DNA of 64,000 nucleotides from Undibacterium sp. YM2 (GTDB taxonomy: Bacteria > Pseudomonadota > Gammaproteobacteria > Burkholderiales > Burkholderiaceae_D), in contig NZ_AP018441.1 of NCBI RefSeq assembly GCF_009937975.1, positions 124,001-188,000 of the forward strand. The letters run 5' to 3'. Shown here one piece after another: positions 56,603-64,000 of the stretch (position 1 is its first letter; each line of letters starts with the position of its first letter). The notes beneath the pieces are model-generated. The model was not told the origin of the DNA, ran no database searches, and saw nothing but the letters and a program-made list of their open reading frames with translations. Both the position numbers and the translations under genes were made by a program.

Positions 56603-56944
56603 ATGGCAAAGTATCTCATTTCATTCCCCAGTGCTGCAATGAAAGTAGCTGACACCGAGATGGAGCAGGTAGGGCGAGACGCCCACGCCGTGATACAGGA
56701 GACCAAGGAGGCAGGCGTCTACGTTTTCGCTGGCGGCATTGATGAAACAGTGCCGCCCGTTCTGGTGTCGGCCAATGGCGCAGTCGCTGAGGGAGGTTAC
56801 ACTTGGGCACCGCCACTCAATGGCGGCTTTACGGTACTTGAGCTACCATCAAAAGAAGAGGCCATCGACTGGGCTGCACGTATTGCGAAGGCCTGCCGTT
56901 GTGATCAGGAGCTTAGAGTATTTGGACTAGACCCGGAGTCGTGA
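56603..56944 (+). CDS. YCII/DGPF-domain protein, intact copy
   Basis: Small dimeric alpha-beta protein of 113 residues of the YCII-related (DGPF) family. Motifs are YLISFPSAAMKVAD at the start, EAGVYVFAGGIDETVPPVLV in the middle and GGFTVLELPSKEEAIDWAAR near the end. Reported members include possible hydrolases or sigma-factor-associated proteins, but the role here is unknown. The ATG at 56603 has GGAGAAAG upstream; a longer frame from 56561 is not supported. A decayed copy of the same gene lies at 62620-62873. Confidence 0.85.
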   Translation: MAKYLISFPSAAMKVADTEMEQVGRDAHAVIQETKEAGVYVFAGGIDETVPPVLVSANGAVAEGGYTWAPPLNGGFTVLELPSKEEAIDWAARIAKACRCDQELRVFGLDPES

Positions 56945-57008
56945 TGCTCGCGGCCTTAGTTCTGAATCAGGCCTGAGCAACTTTTCATGATCGTTCAATA
57001 ATCTAAAA

Positions 57009-58124
57009 TTACCCCTCAGCTTTTCTAAAGAAGTTGAGAAACGCATTCAGTGTTTGTTCCGGCGCTTCTTCTGGCAAGTAGTGTCCACAAGGCAGCGCAC
57101 CACCGCTGACTGCGCCATCGACAGATTTTTCTTGCCAGGTTTTCAGCACATCATAGGTGTTGCCGACAACGCCCTTGGCTCCCCACAATACCAGCAAGGG
57201 TGACTGGATTTTTTTGTCGGCGTCGGCAGCATCGTGTTCAAGGTCTATCGATGCTGCGGCCCGGTAATCTTCGCAGACTGCATGCAGGGTTTCGCTTGTG
57301 TAGCAGCGGCGGTATTCTGCATAGGCTGCGGGCGTGATTGCGCCTGGGGTTTTGTTTTGTTTGTTGATATGGTGTTCCAGATAAAATTCCAGGTTGGCGC
57401 CTATCAATTTTTCTGGCAAGGGCGCTGGCTGTATCAGGAAGAACCACCACACGTAACGGCTGGCAAATGCCATATTCGTCGATGCATACATGGTCGCAGT
57501 GGGGGCGATGTCGAGCAGGGCTGCGCGTTCTACCGCATCTGGATGATCAAGCAGCATGCGGTGAACGACGCGCCCGCCACGGTCATGGCCAGCCACCTGG
57601 AAGCGAGAAAAGCCCAGTTGCTGCATGACTTCAACCTGGTCTTGCGCCATGAGTCGCTTCGAATACCCTATGTGACTTTCACCACCTTCTGGTTTGCCTG
57701 AGTCCCCATAGCCGCGCAGGTCGGTCAGCACGACCGTAAAATGTTGCGCCAATGCCGGTGCGATTTTATGCCAGCAAGCCAGGGTTTGCGGATGCCCATG
57801 CAATAGCAGCAGTGCCGGGCCCTGGCCACCCACCAGGGTTTGAATCGTGGTGCCGCTGGTGTTGAGCGTGCGGCTTTTGAAGCCCGGGAACATGCCGGCA
57901 ATTGCTGAACCTTGTGGGGGCACGGGTGTATTCACAGGGTATCCTTTACTGGGTAATGTCAGCGTTGCCGCCGATACTGCACCGGCAAGCAGGCTTCTTC
58001 TGCGAGTATTGATTTTACCCGCTTCAGTGCTTGCTTTAGCGGTAGCTGCTACTATTGTTTTTGGGGATTCTGGCACGGCGCTCTCCTGGGTTTTCTTATC
58101 TGCATTTGTCAACAATTTCTCCAA
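57009..58124 (-). CDS. Tat-exported alpha/beta hydrolase, haloacetate dehalogenase-like
   Basis: Alpha/beta-hydrolase of 371 residues. The N-terminus has a long region and a Tat-type motif RRRSLLAGAVSAATL at about 41-55. The hydrolase core has LLLLHGHPQTLACWHKIAPA, DLRGYGDSGKPEG and VAGHDRGGRVVHR, where Asp of GHDRGGR takes the nucleophile position as in fluoroacetate dehalogenases, and a final catalytic His in CGHYLPEEAPEQ. Epoxide hydrolases share this layout, so the substrate is uncertain. The gene follows the 2-hydroxycarboxylate transporter gene by four bases and may act on an ester or halogenated acid related to that pathway. Confidence 0.82.
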   Translation of the reverse strand: MEKLLTNADKKTQESAVPESPKTIVAATAKASTEAGKINTRRRSLLAGAVSAATLTLPSKGYPVNTPVPPQGSAIAGMFPGFKSRTLNTSGTTIQTLVGGQGPALLLLHGHPQTLACWHKIAPALAQHFTVVLTDLRGYGDSGKPEGGESHIGYSKRLMAQDQVEVMQQLGFSRFQVAGHDRGGRVVHRMLLDHPDAVERAALLDIAPTATMYASTNMAFASRYVWWFFLIQPAPLPEKLIGANLEFYLEHHINKQNKTPGAITPAAYAEYRRCYTSETLHAVCEDYRAAASIDLEHDAADADKKIQSPLLVLWGAKGVVGNTYDVLKTWQEKSVDGAVSGGALPCGHYLPEEAPEQTLNAFLNFFRKAEG

Positions 58125-58128
58125 GGTT

Positions 58129-59451
58129 TCAGCTAAAAATCTTCATCAATATCGTCGCCATGACTATCATAGCTGCACCACCGATGCGGGTAGAAATTTG
58201 CGCGAAGGGCATCATCTCCATACGGTTCGAAGCAGACAGTATCGCTACGTCCCCAGTACCACCCAGCCCGCTATGGCAGGCAGTGACAATGGCTGATTCA
58301 ACAGGGTACATTTTCATCAAAAAGCCTATGCCGAAGCCACTTGCCACCATCGCCAGAACGATGGAAGCGCAGATCACGAAATAGGACAAAATGAGCGAAT
58401 TGACCATCTGGTTCCAAGGAACAAACAAAGTCCCCAGCCCCACCAATATCGCAAATGTCAGGTTGTTCGTCATGAAGCGGTACATCTGGTAAGCACCAAG
58501 CTCCATATTCGCTGGCATGATCTTGCTGACCTTGACCAAGGCTGCGCCGATGATCATCAGGATAGGGCCGGGGATGCCCGTCACTGGTGCCAGTACCGAA
58601 CCCAGAATGAAGAATGCACAGGTCAGCAACAGGCCAGCCCCCATCAGGCTGATGTTGAGTGGCGCTTCGTTTTGTTTGGCCAGCAATTCCTGATCATTGC
58701 CATTGCGTACCAGGGTGCCATTGCCACTATATTGCGGGCGCTTCTTGCCAAACCAGCTCAGGGCACCAGCCGACAAAATTGCCACCACATTGCCTATCAG
58801 TGCAGCCGGGATCAGGGTGGCAACAATTTGCGCTTGTGGCGTCGTCGTGATCTCTGAATAGGCAATCGACAAGGGCAGGATGCCTTCACCAATACCGCCA
58901 CCAAGAATGGGAATGATGATGTAGAAGAACACATGTTTCATCTCATAACCCAGCAACATGCCAACGGCGAGGCCTGCACCAACTGCAGCGACAGTACCAA
59001 CCAGCAATGGGATAAACATGCGTATGAAACCCTGGACCAGCACCTTGTGGCTCATGCCCAATATGCTGCCGACAACCAGGCAGGCAATGTACAGATATTG
59101 CAGGTTCGCCGTCTTCATTGCTGTCGTCAGTGCCTTGTGCATATCCTGGTCAAACAGGTTATAGCCAAGCAGAGCCGAAGGCACGAACAGACAGAGTATG
59201 GCTGATCCGCCTATGTGTTTAAGTAGCGGGATTCTGTTGCCCAGATCACCAAGCAAAAAGCCCGCTAACATCATGACCGCCAAACCACCGATCAAGTCAT
59301 TCGGCAAACGATGATTGATGGCGGCTGCGATAGTGATTACTGCCAATACGATATACACCGGCAATGGTAGTGGCCCGATACGGATCGCCATTAACCTGCT
59401 CCAAGAACCTGATCCTGCTGGTTCTGCAGGCAAAGCTGTTTCTATATGCAT
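58129..59451 (-). CDS. 2-hydroxycarboxylate transporter (CitS/MleP family)
   Basis: Inner-membrane symporter of about 440 residues of the 2HCT family, which carries citrate, malate or related 2-hydroxycarboxylates with sodium or protons. Two GGxG reentrant-loop motifs are visible, one in GGGIGEGILPLSIAY and the other in GLGGTGDVAILSA. About 11 helices are present. I start at 59451 because GGAG lies 6 bases upstream; a longer frame begins at 59463. It lies downstream of leuD on the same strand and is the likely importer for the acid used by the leuCD-like enzyme. Confidence 0.92.
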   Translation of the reverse strand: MHIETALPAEPAGSGSWSRLMAIRIGPLPLPVYIVLAVITIAAAINHRLPNDLIGGLAVMMLAGFLLGDLGNRIPLLKHIGGSAILCLFVPSALLGYNLFDQDMHKALTTAMKTANLQYLYIACLVVGSILGMSHKVLVQGFIRMFIPLLVGTVAAVGAGLAVGMLLGYEMKHVFFYIIIPILGGGIGEGILPLSIAYSEITTTPQAQIVATLIPAALIGNVVAILSAGALSWFGKKRPQYSGNGTLVRNGNDQELLAKQNEAPLNISLMGAGLLLTCAFFILGSVLAPVTGIPGPILMIIGAALVKVSKIMPANMELGAYQMYRFMTNNLTFAILVGLGTLFVPWNQMVNSLILSYFVICASIVLAMVASGFGIGFLMKMYPVESAIVTACHSGLGGTGDVAILSASNRMEMMPFAQISTRIGGAAMIVMATILMKIFS

Positions 59452-59518
59452 TTTTGTCTCCATTATTTTTAATATTACGCCGCACGAATGTCCGGTCGTA
59501 TTGCTCGTTATGGCTTGT

Positions 59519-60157
59519 TCAAGTCAGACTTTCTCTGGTCTTGCTTGCCAGATTTTTTAGCCATGGGCGTTTCTGCCAATGACTTGTTGCAAATTCATTG
59601 ATCTGCTCTTGCATGGCGAGAGTTGCACCCACCATATCCAGGCCTTCGAGGAACATGCGGCGGTGGCGTTCAGACAGAGAGAACGAGGCAGCCAGGCTTT
59701 TGCTGCGCACTGTCATGCTCTCAACATCAATCAGCACATGCTTGTCTGAAGGGCTGCTGATATCAGCAAGAAGCAAGTCAATATCGGCCTGGGCAAGTGC
59801 CACCAGCATGAGCTTGTTGTTCATGGCGTTGGAATAAAATATCTCTCCAAAGCTGGGGGCAATGACAGCGTCAATCCCATACTGTTGCAGACCCCAGACC
59901 GCATGTTCGCGGCTGGAACCGCAACCAAAATTGGGGCCACCCACCAATATCCTTGTGCCAGCGTATTCAGTCTGGTTAAGCACGCACTCCGGGCGGCTGT
60001 TTCCATCCAGATCAAAACGCATGTCATACAGCAGACCTTTAGCCAGACCAGCCTTGTCAATACGCAGCAAAAATTGCTTGGGCATGATTTGATCAGTGTC
60101 CAGGTTGGCGACTGGCAAGGGTGCCGCAATACCTTCGATTCGGGTTTGAACAGTCAT
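59519..60157 (-). CDS. leuD: 3-isopropylmalate dehydratase-type small subunit
   Basis: Small subunit of 212 residues of an isopropylmalate isomerase-like dehydratase. It has LDTDQIMPKQFLLRI near the N-terminus and the swivel-domain signature GGPNFGCGSSREHAVWGL near 78-95. It works as a heterodimer with the large subunit encoded upstream; the two overlap by four bases. No leuB or leuA lies nearby. Instead there is a LysR regulator and a carboxylate transporter, so this pair may act on a different hydroxy acid such as citramalate. The gene name is by homology. Confidence 0.85.
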   Translation of the reverse strand: MTVQTRIEGIAAPLPVANLDTDQIMPKQFLLRIDKAGLAKGLLYDMRFDLDGNSRPECVLNQTEYAGTRILVGGPNFGCGSSREHAVWGLQQYGIDAVIAPSFGEIFYSNAMNNKLMLVALAQADIDLLLADISSPSDKHVLIDVESMTVRSKSLAASFSLSERHRRMFLEGLDMVGATLAMQEQINEFATSHWQKRPWLKNLASKTRESLT

Positions 60158-61584
60158 GCCTGTACTCCTAATTTGCGCACATCGGTAATGCGGCCAGTTA
60201 CAGCAGCTGCCGCAGCCATGGCCGGGCTCATGAGATGGGTGATCGCACCGCGACCCTGGCGGCCTTCAAAATTGCGGTTGGTGGTAGATGCACAGCGCTG
60301 GCCCGGGCTCAACACATCGTCGTTCATGGCCAGGCACATCGAGCAACCGGGCTGACGCCATTCAAAACCCGCATCGATAAAAAGTTGGGCAAGACCTTCT
60401 GCTTCTGCCTGCCGCCTGACCTCGCCTGAACCCGGCACGATCATGGCGCGAACGGCAGGCGCAACATAGCGCCCTTTGACAATCGCGGCGACTGCACGCA
60501 AGTCTTCAATACGCGCATTGGTACAAGAGCCTATAAAAACCACATCAACTGGCAAGCCTTCTACGCCATCACCTGCATGCAAACCTGTGTAATGAAGCGC
60601 GCGTTCCATGGTGTGACGCAGGGCATTGCCAGTCTCTATTGGCATGTTGGGGATACGGGCTGTGATGGGAATTGCCTGGTCAGGGCTGGTGCCCCAGGTG
60701 ACATAAGGCTCTACATCATTCGCATCAAAATGCAGCTCAAGGTCAAAGCTGGCACCGTTGTCGCTATGCAGATCAGCCCAGTCCGCTTGTGCCATGACCA
60801 GCATATCGCCGACCAGATCAGGGCAATGCGCTTTCACATAGTCTATGGTCGTCGCATCTGGCGCAATCAGCGCACCGCGCGCACCTGCTTCAACAGCCAT
60901 ATTGCACAGGGTCATGCGCGCTTCCATGGACAGCGCGCTGATCGCTTCGCCACAGAATTCAAGCACATAACCGCGCGCACCTTGCGCACCGATTTGGCCA
61001 ATGATCAGCAAGATCAGGTCTTTCGCCGTCGTGCCTGTGGGCAAGCGGCCCGCGACATGGATGCGCATGTCCAGCGCAAGGCGATAGACCAGCGTCTGCG
61101 TAGCCAGCACATGCTCCACTTCTGACGTACCGATGCCAAAACCCAGCGCACCAAAAGCACCATAGGTGGTGGTATGGCTGTCACCACAAAGTATCACCAT
61201 GCCCGGTCTGACCATGCCAAGTTCAGGCGCGATGACATGCTCTATGCCCTGGTAACGGTCATTGGTATCAAACAAGGGTATGCCATGGAAATCACAATTA
61301 CGCTTCAGGTTCGATGCCTGCAGGGCAGAATTTGGCTCGGTAATCGTGCGTATCGCCAGCGGGTGAGTGGGGATAATATGATCGACCACCCCCAGGTTCT
61401 GGCCAGGCTGGGCAGCCTTCCTGCTGGCATGGGTCAATGCTGCAAATGCCTGGGGGCTGGTGTATTCGTTCATGATATGCAAATCGGCATACAGCAACAC
61501 GTTTTGCTCATCCAGGCGGGCTACCGTATGGGTTTCCACCAGCTTCTGGTATAGCGTTTTTGCTGTACCTGGCAATTCAGTCAT
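60154..61584 (-). CDS. leuC: 3-isopropylmalate dehydratase-type large subunit
   Basis: Large subunit of 476 residues with a [4Fe-4S] cluster. It has YADLHIMNEYTSPQAFAAL at the start, the aconitase signature GSCTNARIEDLR near 350, and the cluster cysteines in GCSMCLAMN near 410. AGGAGAC precedes the ATG at 61584; the frame extends to 61632 but without support. Aconitase-family dehydratases of this subgroup include isopropylmalate isomerase, citraconase and dimethylmaleate hydratase. The NEYTSPQAF and DHIIPTHP wording differs from classical LeuC (which usually has LHEVTSPQAF and DH), hinting at another substrate. Confidence 0.85.
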   Translation of the reverse strand: MTELPGTAKTLYQKLVETHTVARLDEQNVLLYADLHIMNEYTSPQAFAALTHASRKAAQPGQNLGVVDHIIPTHPLAIRTITEPNSALQASNLKRNCDFHGIPLFDTNDRYQGIEHVIAPELGMVRPGMVILCGDSHTTTYGAFGALGFGIGTSEVEHVLATQTLVYRLALDMRIHVAGRLPTGTTAKDLILLIIGQIGAQGARGYVLEFCGEAISALSMEARMTLCNMAVEAGARGALIAPDATTIDYVKAHCPDLVGDMLVMAQADWADLHSDNGASFDLELHFDANDVEPYVTWGTSPDQAIPITARIPNMPIETGNALRHTMERALHYTGLHAGDGVEGLPVDVVFIGSCTNARIEDLRAVAAIVKGRYVAPAVRAMIVPGSGEVRRQAEAEGLAQLFIDAGFEWRQPGCSMCLAMNDDVLSPGQRCASTTNRNFEGRQGRGAITHLMSPAMAAAAAVTGRITDVRKLGVQA

Positions 61585-61648
61585 GCAAGTCTCCTGTAGA
61601 TTTAATCTGGATAAACTTCTTGTGCAGGACAAGTTAATTTATTGCGAA

Positions 61649-61674
61649 TTGATTTACAATGACTTGAAAATCAA
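61649..61674. promoter_or_regulatory. inverted repeat between leuC and LysR gene
   Basis: TTGATTT and AAATCAA pair across 12 bases in the divergent leuC-LysR gap, which is strongly AT-rich. A candidate LysR operator with a T-N11-A core is present nearby. The LysR protein at 61699 is the likely binder. Confidence 0.4.
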
Positions 61675-61698
61675 ACTGTTTTTAACTTAAACGCAAAA

Positions 61699-62619
61699 AT
61701 GAGCTCAGTATCTGATGTCGCTTTTTTCACCGAAGTAGTGAAGGCAGGCACGCTCTCAGGCGCCGCGCAGGAGCTTGGCGTATCCACCGCTGCCGTCAGC
61801 AGGCGGCTCGCCAACCTGGAAGCGCGTCTCAGCATACGCCTGCTGAACCGCACCACCAGACGGGCCGTTGTAACGCCAGAAGGCGAGTTATATCTGGCCG
61901 AGGGCCAAAAAATCCTGGCCGCACTTGAAGAGCTGGAACAACGCCTGTCCAGCAGCAAGGCCGTCCCCAAAGGCCTGCTGCGCGTGAACGCCAGCTTTGG
62001 ATTTGGCAGACAATTCATTGCACCCGCCATCGCAGGCTTTGTAGAAATCTACCCGGACGTTGAAGTGCAGATGCAATTGACAGACAGACCCGTCAACCTG
62101 TCCGACGATGGCTTTGATGTCTGCATACGATTTGGAGAAGTCCCAGACGCCAGGGTCACCTCAAGAAAAATCGCCTGCAACCGCCGCCTCTTGTGCGCAT
62201 CCCCCATCTACCTTGAACGCCACGGCACACCACTGACACCAACCGACCTGCAACGCCACCGCTGCATCGTCATTCGCGAAAGTGATGAGACTTATGGTAC
62301 CTGGCATCTGCACAACGCAAATTCGCAGGCAACCGTAAAAGTGCGCGGCACGGTATCAACCAACGACGGCGAATCAGCAGTCAGTTGGGCCTTGCAGGGT
62401 CAGGGCATCTTGCTGCGCTCAGACTGGAACGTCGCCCCCTACCTGCAATCTGGCCGGCTACGTGAAGTACTAAGCGACTGGAAACTGCCCAATGCAGACA
62501 TTCATGCTGTTTATCCTATGAAGAACAATTTGTCTGCCAAGGTGCTGGCATTTGTGGGTCACCTGGAAAAATATTTCAGGCAGTATCGTTCGCAGGATGG
62601 TGTTAATAGTGGGTGGTAG
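61699..62619 (+). CDS. LysR-family regulator, divergent from leuCD
   Basis: LysR-type regulator of 306 residues. The helix-turn-helix is GTLSGAAQELGVSTAAVSRR (about 16-35) followed by LEARLSIRLLNRTTRR. The effector domain resembles AaeR/DsdC-like members. It is encoded divergently from leuC, the usual layout for a LysR protein that controls a neighbouring catabolic operon, so it likely regulates leuCD, the 2HCT transporter and the hydrolase. The effector is probably the imported acid. Confidence 0.92.
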   Translation: MSSVSDVAFFTEVVKAGTLSGAAQELGVSTAAVSRRLANLEARLSIRLLNRTTRRAVVTPEGELYLAEGQKILAALEELEQRLSSSKAVPKGLLRVNASFGFGRQFIAPAIAGFVEIYPDVEVQMQLTDRPVNLSDDGFDVCIRFGEVPDARVTSRKIACNRRLLCASPIYLERHGTPLTPTDLQRHRCIVIRESDETYGTWHLHNANSQATVKVRGTVSTNDGESAVSWALQGQGILLRSDWNVAPYLQSGRLREVLSDWKLPNADIHAVYPMKNNLSAKVLAFVGHLEKYFRQYRSQDGVNSGW

Positions 62620-62873
62620 CAGAGCTTGGATGGGCAAGAAGGTATTGCGTTTTCTCAGATGGCATTGATGAAATAGTAGTACCCGTTCAGGTATCGGCAC
62701 AATGGTGTAGTTGCTGATGGATGCAACCCCCGCGGGCATCCCCATTCAATGGGGGCTTCGCAGTACTTAAGCTTCCTTCAAGAGATGATGCCATCGTTCT
62801 GGCCGCACGTCTCGCCAAAGCTTGTCGCAGTGAGCAGGAGCTTAAGGTATTTGGTTTTGAACCAGAATCTTGA
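62620..62873 (+). pseudogene. decayed YCII/DGPF gene copy
   Basis: Directly after the LysR stop the + strand reads, in one frame, CVFSDGIDEIVVPVQVSAQ, then an in-frame TGA at 62715-62717, then PFNGGFAVLKLPSRDDAI and AARLAKACRSEQELKVFGF. These line up with YVFAGGIDETVPPVLVSAN and the later part of the intact YCII protein at 56603. Between them, NGVVADG is found in the next frame, so a one-base insertion and a compensating shift are present. The first third of the gene is missing. It is therefore a truncated, frameshifted duplicate. Confidence 0.8.
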
Positions 62874-63283
62874 TGCCAAAGTATTTCTGTATATTCTGCT
62901 AGTTTATGATTCGGAAGAAATTAGGATAATTTGAACTTGCTGCTCGCACATGGATGTATCAGAATGATCAAAATTTAGTAAATAATTATTTGACGATTGT
63001 GCTAACGTGAATAATGACAAGTTGCTCAGATAAAATGAATTGAGAATTCTTTTCAACGTTTTACCGAGAGTTATATTACGGTTGTTAGTACAAGATGTAA
63101 ATCAAAGTAAACTTCTTCCATTGCATTTGGTATTTTTGTTATAGTTAAAATGTTACGAAAATTTTTATAGAATTTAATCTCGCCACGCAGCGTTGGTAAG
63201 CGTGACCTCATTAATCCATGGCGCACGTGGCGGGAATATAGTTTCGGCACGCTGGCAATTCAGCCGCTGACATAATTAATCTG
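62874..63283. other. AT-rich non-coding region
   Basis: About 410 bases with noticeably higher AT content than the rest of the window and no plausible gene. One hairpin with arms CGCCACG and CGTGGCG (63181-63232) is seen, followed by the region that must contain the toxin-antitoxin promoter. Together with the next two genes this looks like acquired DNA. Confidence 0.45.
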
Positions 63284-63619
63284 ATGCCTATACAATTGGC
63301 GTTTCAAGACGAAAATCTTCGAAAAGTTTGCGAGAGTACTGTTTCGGCAAAACGCAAATACGGTGGACTCGCTGGACCATCGCTTCATGCTCGCCTTGCG
63401 GACTTGAAAGCGGCCGATTCACCATCGGACCTCGTTGATTGGGGTTTAGCAAAATTTGACCAAGCGTCTGATAGCCAGATAATTATTTTTATTGATGATG
63501 AATACCATGTTCGCGCTGCTGCTAATCATAATCCCCCTCCTGGTACTCCAGGAAAGTTGGACTGGAAACAGGTAACGCGAGTAAAGATATTATCTATTGA
63601 GCGTGCCAATGAGAACTGA
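63284..63619 (+). CDS. HigB/RelE-like toxin, probable
   Basis: Small basic protein of 111 residues resembling HigB/RelE-type mRNA interferases of a variant group. It shows an N-terminal helical part (LRKVCESTVSAKRKYGGLAG), then beta strands with IIIFIDDEYHVRAAANHNPP and the closing DWKQVTRVKILSIE, a pattern seen in RelE/ParE-fold toxins encoded beside HigA-type antitoxins. Its stop overlaps the antitoxin start by about 11 bases. Toxicity and cleavage activity are inferred from fold resemblance and neighbour only. Confidence 0.7.
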   Translation: MPIQLAFQDENLRKVCESTVSAKRKYGGLAGPSLHARLADLKAADSPSDLVDWGLAKFDQASDSQIIIFIDDEYHVRAAANHNPPPGTPGKLDWKQVTRVKILSIERANEN

Positions 63620-64000
63620 AATTGATTTTGCGCCCATGTGGGCTGTTCCGCCGGGTCGAACCATTTGTGATTTGATGAAATCAAGGGGGATTGCTTCGAC
63701 TAAATTGGCAAATTTGGTTAGCATGACTGAGGCTGAATTCGATAATCTCTTGTCTGGAAAGAGCGCTCTTACTGCTTATGTTGCTACTCATCTAGAGACT
63801 AATCTCGGAGCATCAGCCAATTTTTGGTTGCGTCGCGAAGAGCAGTACCGAAAGCAATTGACTGAGTTGAATGAGGGGGTTGATCCAGAAAAAGAAGAAT
63901 ATAAGTCTTGGTTAAAAAGTCTCCCTCTGAAAGAAATGCAAAGCCTTGGATTGATTGAGTCGACCAGAGATCAGAAAGAAAAACTTCGTGGATGCCTTAG
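63609..64000 (+). CDS. HigA-like antitoxin/XRE-family regulator, partial
   Basis: Start of a DNA-binding protein cut by the window end; about 130 residues are visible. It has an XRE-type helix-turn-helix (TICDLMKSRGIASTKLANLV, then MTEAEFDNLLSGKSALTAYV) followed by LETNLGASANFWLRREEQYR, typical of HigA-family antitoxins. The frame then goes on with LPLKEMQSLGLIES, longer than a minimal HigA and similar to the linker of XRE proteins that carry a C-terminal peptidase (ImmA/IrrE-like) domain. It overlaps the toxin gene and is probably co-transcribed with it. Confidence 0.75.
   Translation, partial: MRTEIDFAPMWAVPPGRTICDLMKSRGIASTKLANLVSMTEAEFDNLLSGKSALTAYVATHLETNLGASANFWLRREEQYRKQLTELNEGVDPEKEEYKSWLKSLPLKEMQSLGLIESTRDQKEKLRGCL

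Noticed and set aside
1..64000. tRNA, rRNA or CRISPR arrays
   Set aside because: No cloverleaf with tRNA consensus, rRNA segment or regularly spaced direct repeat was seen on reading either strand.

Overview
The window reads as chromosomal DNA of a betaproteobacterium of the order Burkholderiales, most likely an Oxalobacteraceae member such as Undibacterium. This is inference from gene content and style: a Burkholderiales-type trimeric porin, the GlmU and GlmS pair, a fused isobutyryl-CoA mutase (IcmF), a fused indolepyruvate:ferredoxin oxidoreductase, many LysR, LacI, Lrp and Crp regulators, and moderate GC. No rRNA, tRNA, CRISPR array, phage or complete insertion sequence was seen.

Layout. 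(1) 1-4.6 kb: a LytS/LytR two-component pair, an acyltransferase-3 membrane protein, and a divergent DUF1348/LysR pair. (2) 4.7-21.2 kb: a beta-glucan/beta-glucoside utilisation locus. It holds an ABC sugar importer (binding protein, two permeases, ATPase), a LacI-type repressor, a GH1 beta-glucosidase, a TonB-dependent receptor, a GH16 lipoprotein glucanase, a GH3 glucosidase, glucokinase and a glucose/galactose-type MFS transporter. Four LacI-type operators built on TGGAAA-NN-TTTCCA lie before the ABC operon, twice in the repressor-GH1 gap and before the receptor gene, which suggests one regulon. (3) 21.6-29.2 kb: two very large catabolic enzymes, indolepyruvate oxidoreductase and IcmF. IcmF follows an ACGT-type palindrome like those bound by MerR-family branched-chain catabolism regulators. 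(4) 29.2-38.3 kb: small accessory genes (lipoprotein, NTF2-like proteins, cupin, VOC protein, GNAT acetyltransferase), a truncated dinB-like remnant, a secreted gluzincin-like metallopeptidase with HEXXH-X18-E, a PAS histidine kinase, a PhnA-like protein and an SGNH hydrolase. (5) 38.4-45.3 kb, minus strand: an M64-like metallopeptidase with a DUF4214-like tail, then a Fur-box-preceded cluster of PepSY membrane protein, DUF2271, DUF4198, ApbE and membrane-anchored flavodoxin reductase. DUF2271 carries a candidate ApbE flavinylation motif, so the cluster looks like a transmembrane electron-transfer (ferric reductase-like) system. (6) 45.4-56.9 kb: glmU, an exported repeat protein, a porin, an SDR/class II aldolase/HD group, a Crp/Fnr regulator followed by two tandem periplasmic SBP_bac_3 paralogues, an Lrp regulator, glmS and a YCII protein. 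(7) 57-62.6 kb: a Tat-type dehalogenase-like hydrolase, a 2-hydroxycarboxylate transporter and leuD/leuC paralogues divergent from a LysR gene, probably a hydroxy-acid catabolic unit. (8) 62.6-64 kb: a decayed copy of the YCII gene, then an AT-rich stretch with a HigBA-like toxin-antitoxin pair cut by the window end.

Two copies of a dispersed imperfect-palindrome repeat (29.2 and 44.5 kb) share a core beginning CTGCGTTGCAAAT. All functional names rest on motifs and family resemblance read by eye; no database search was run.
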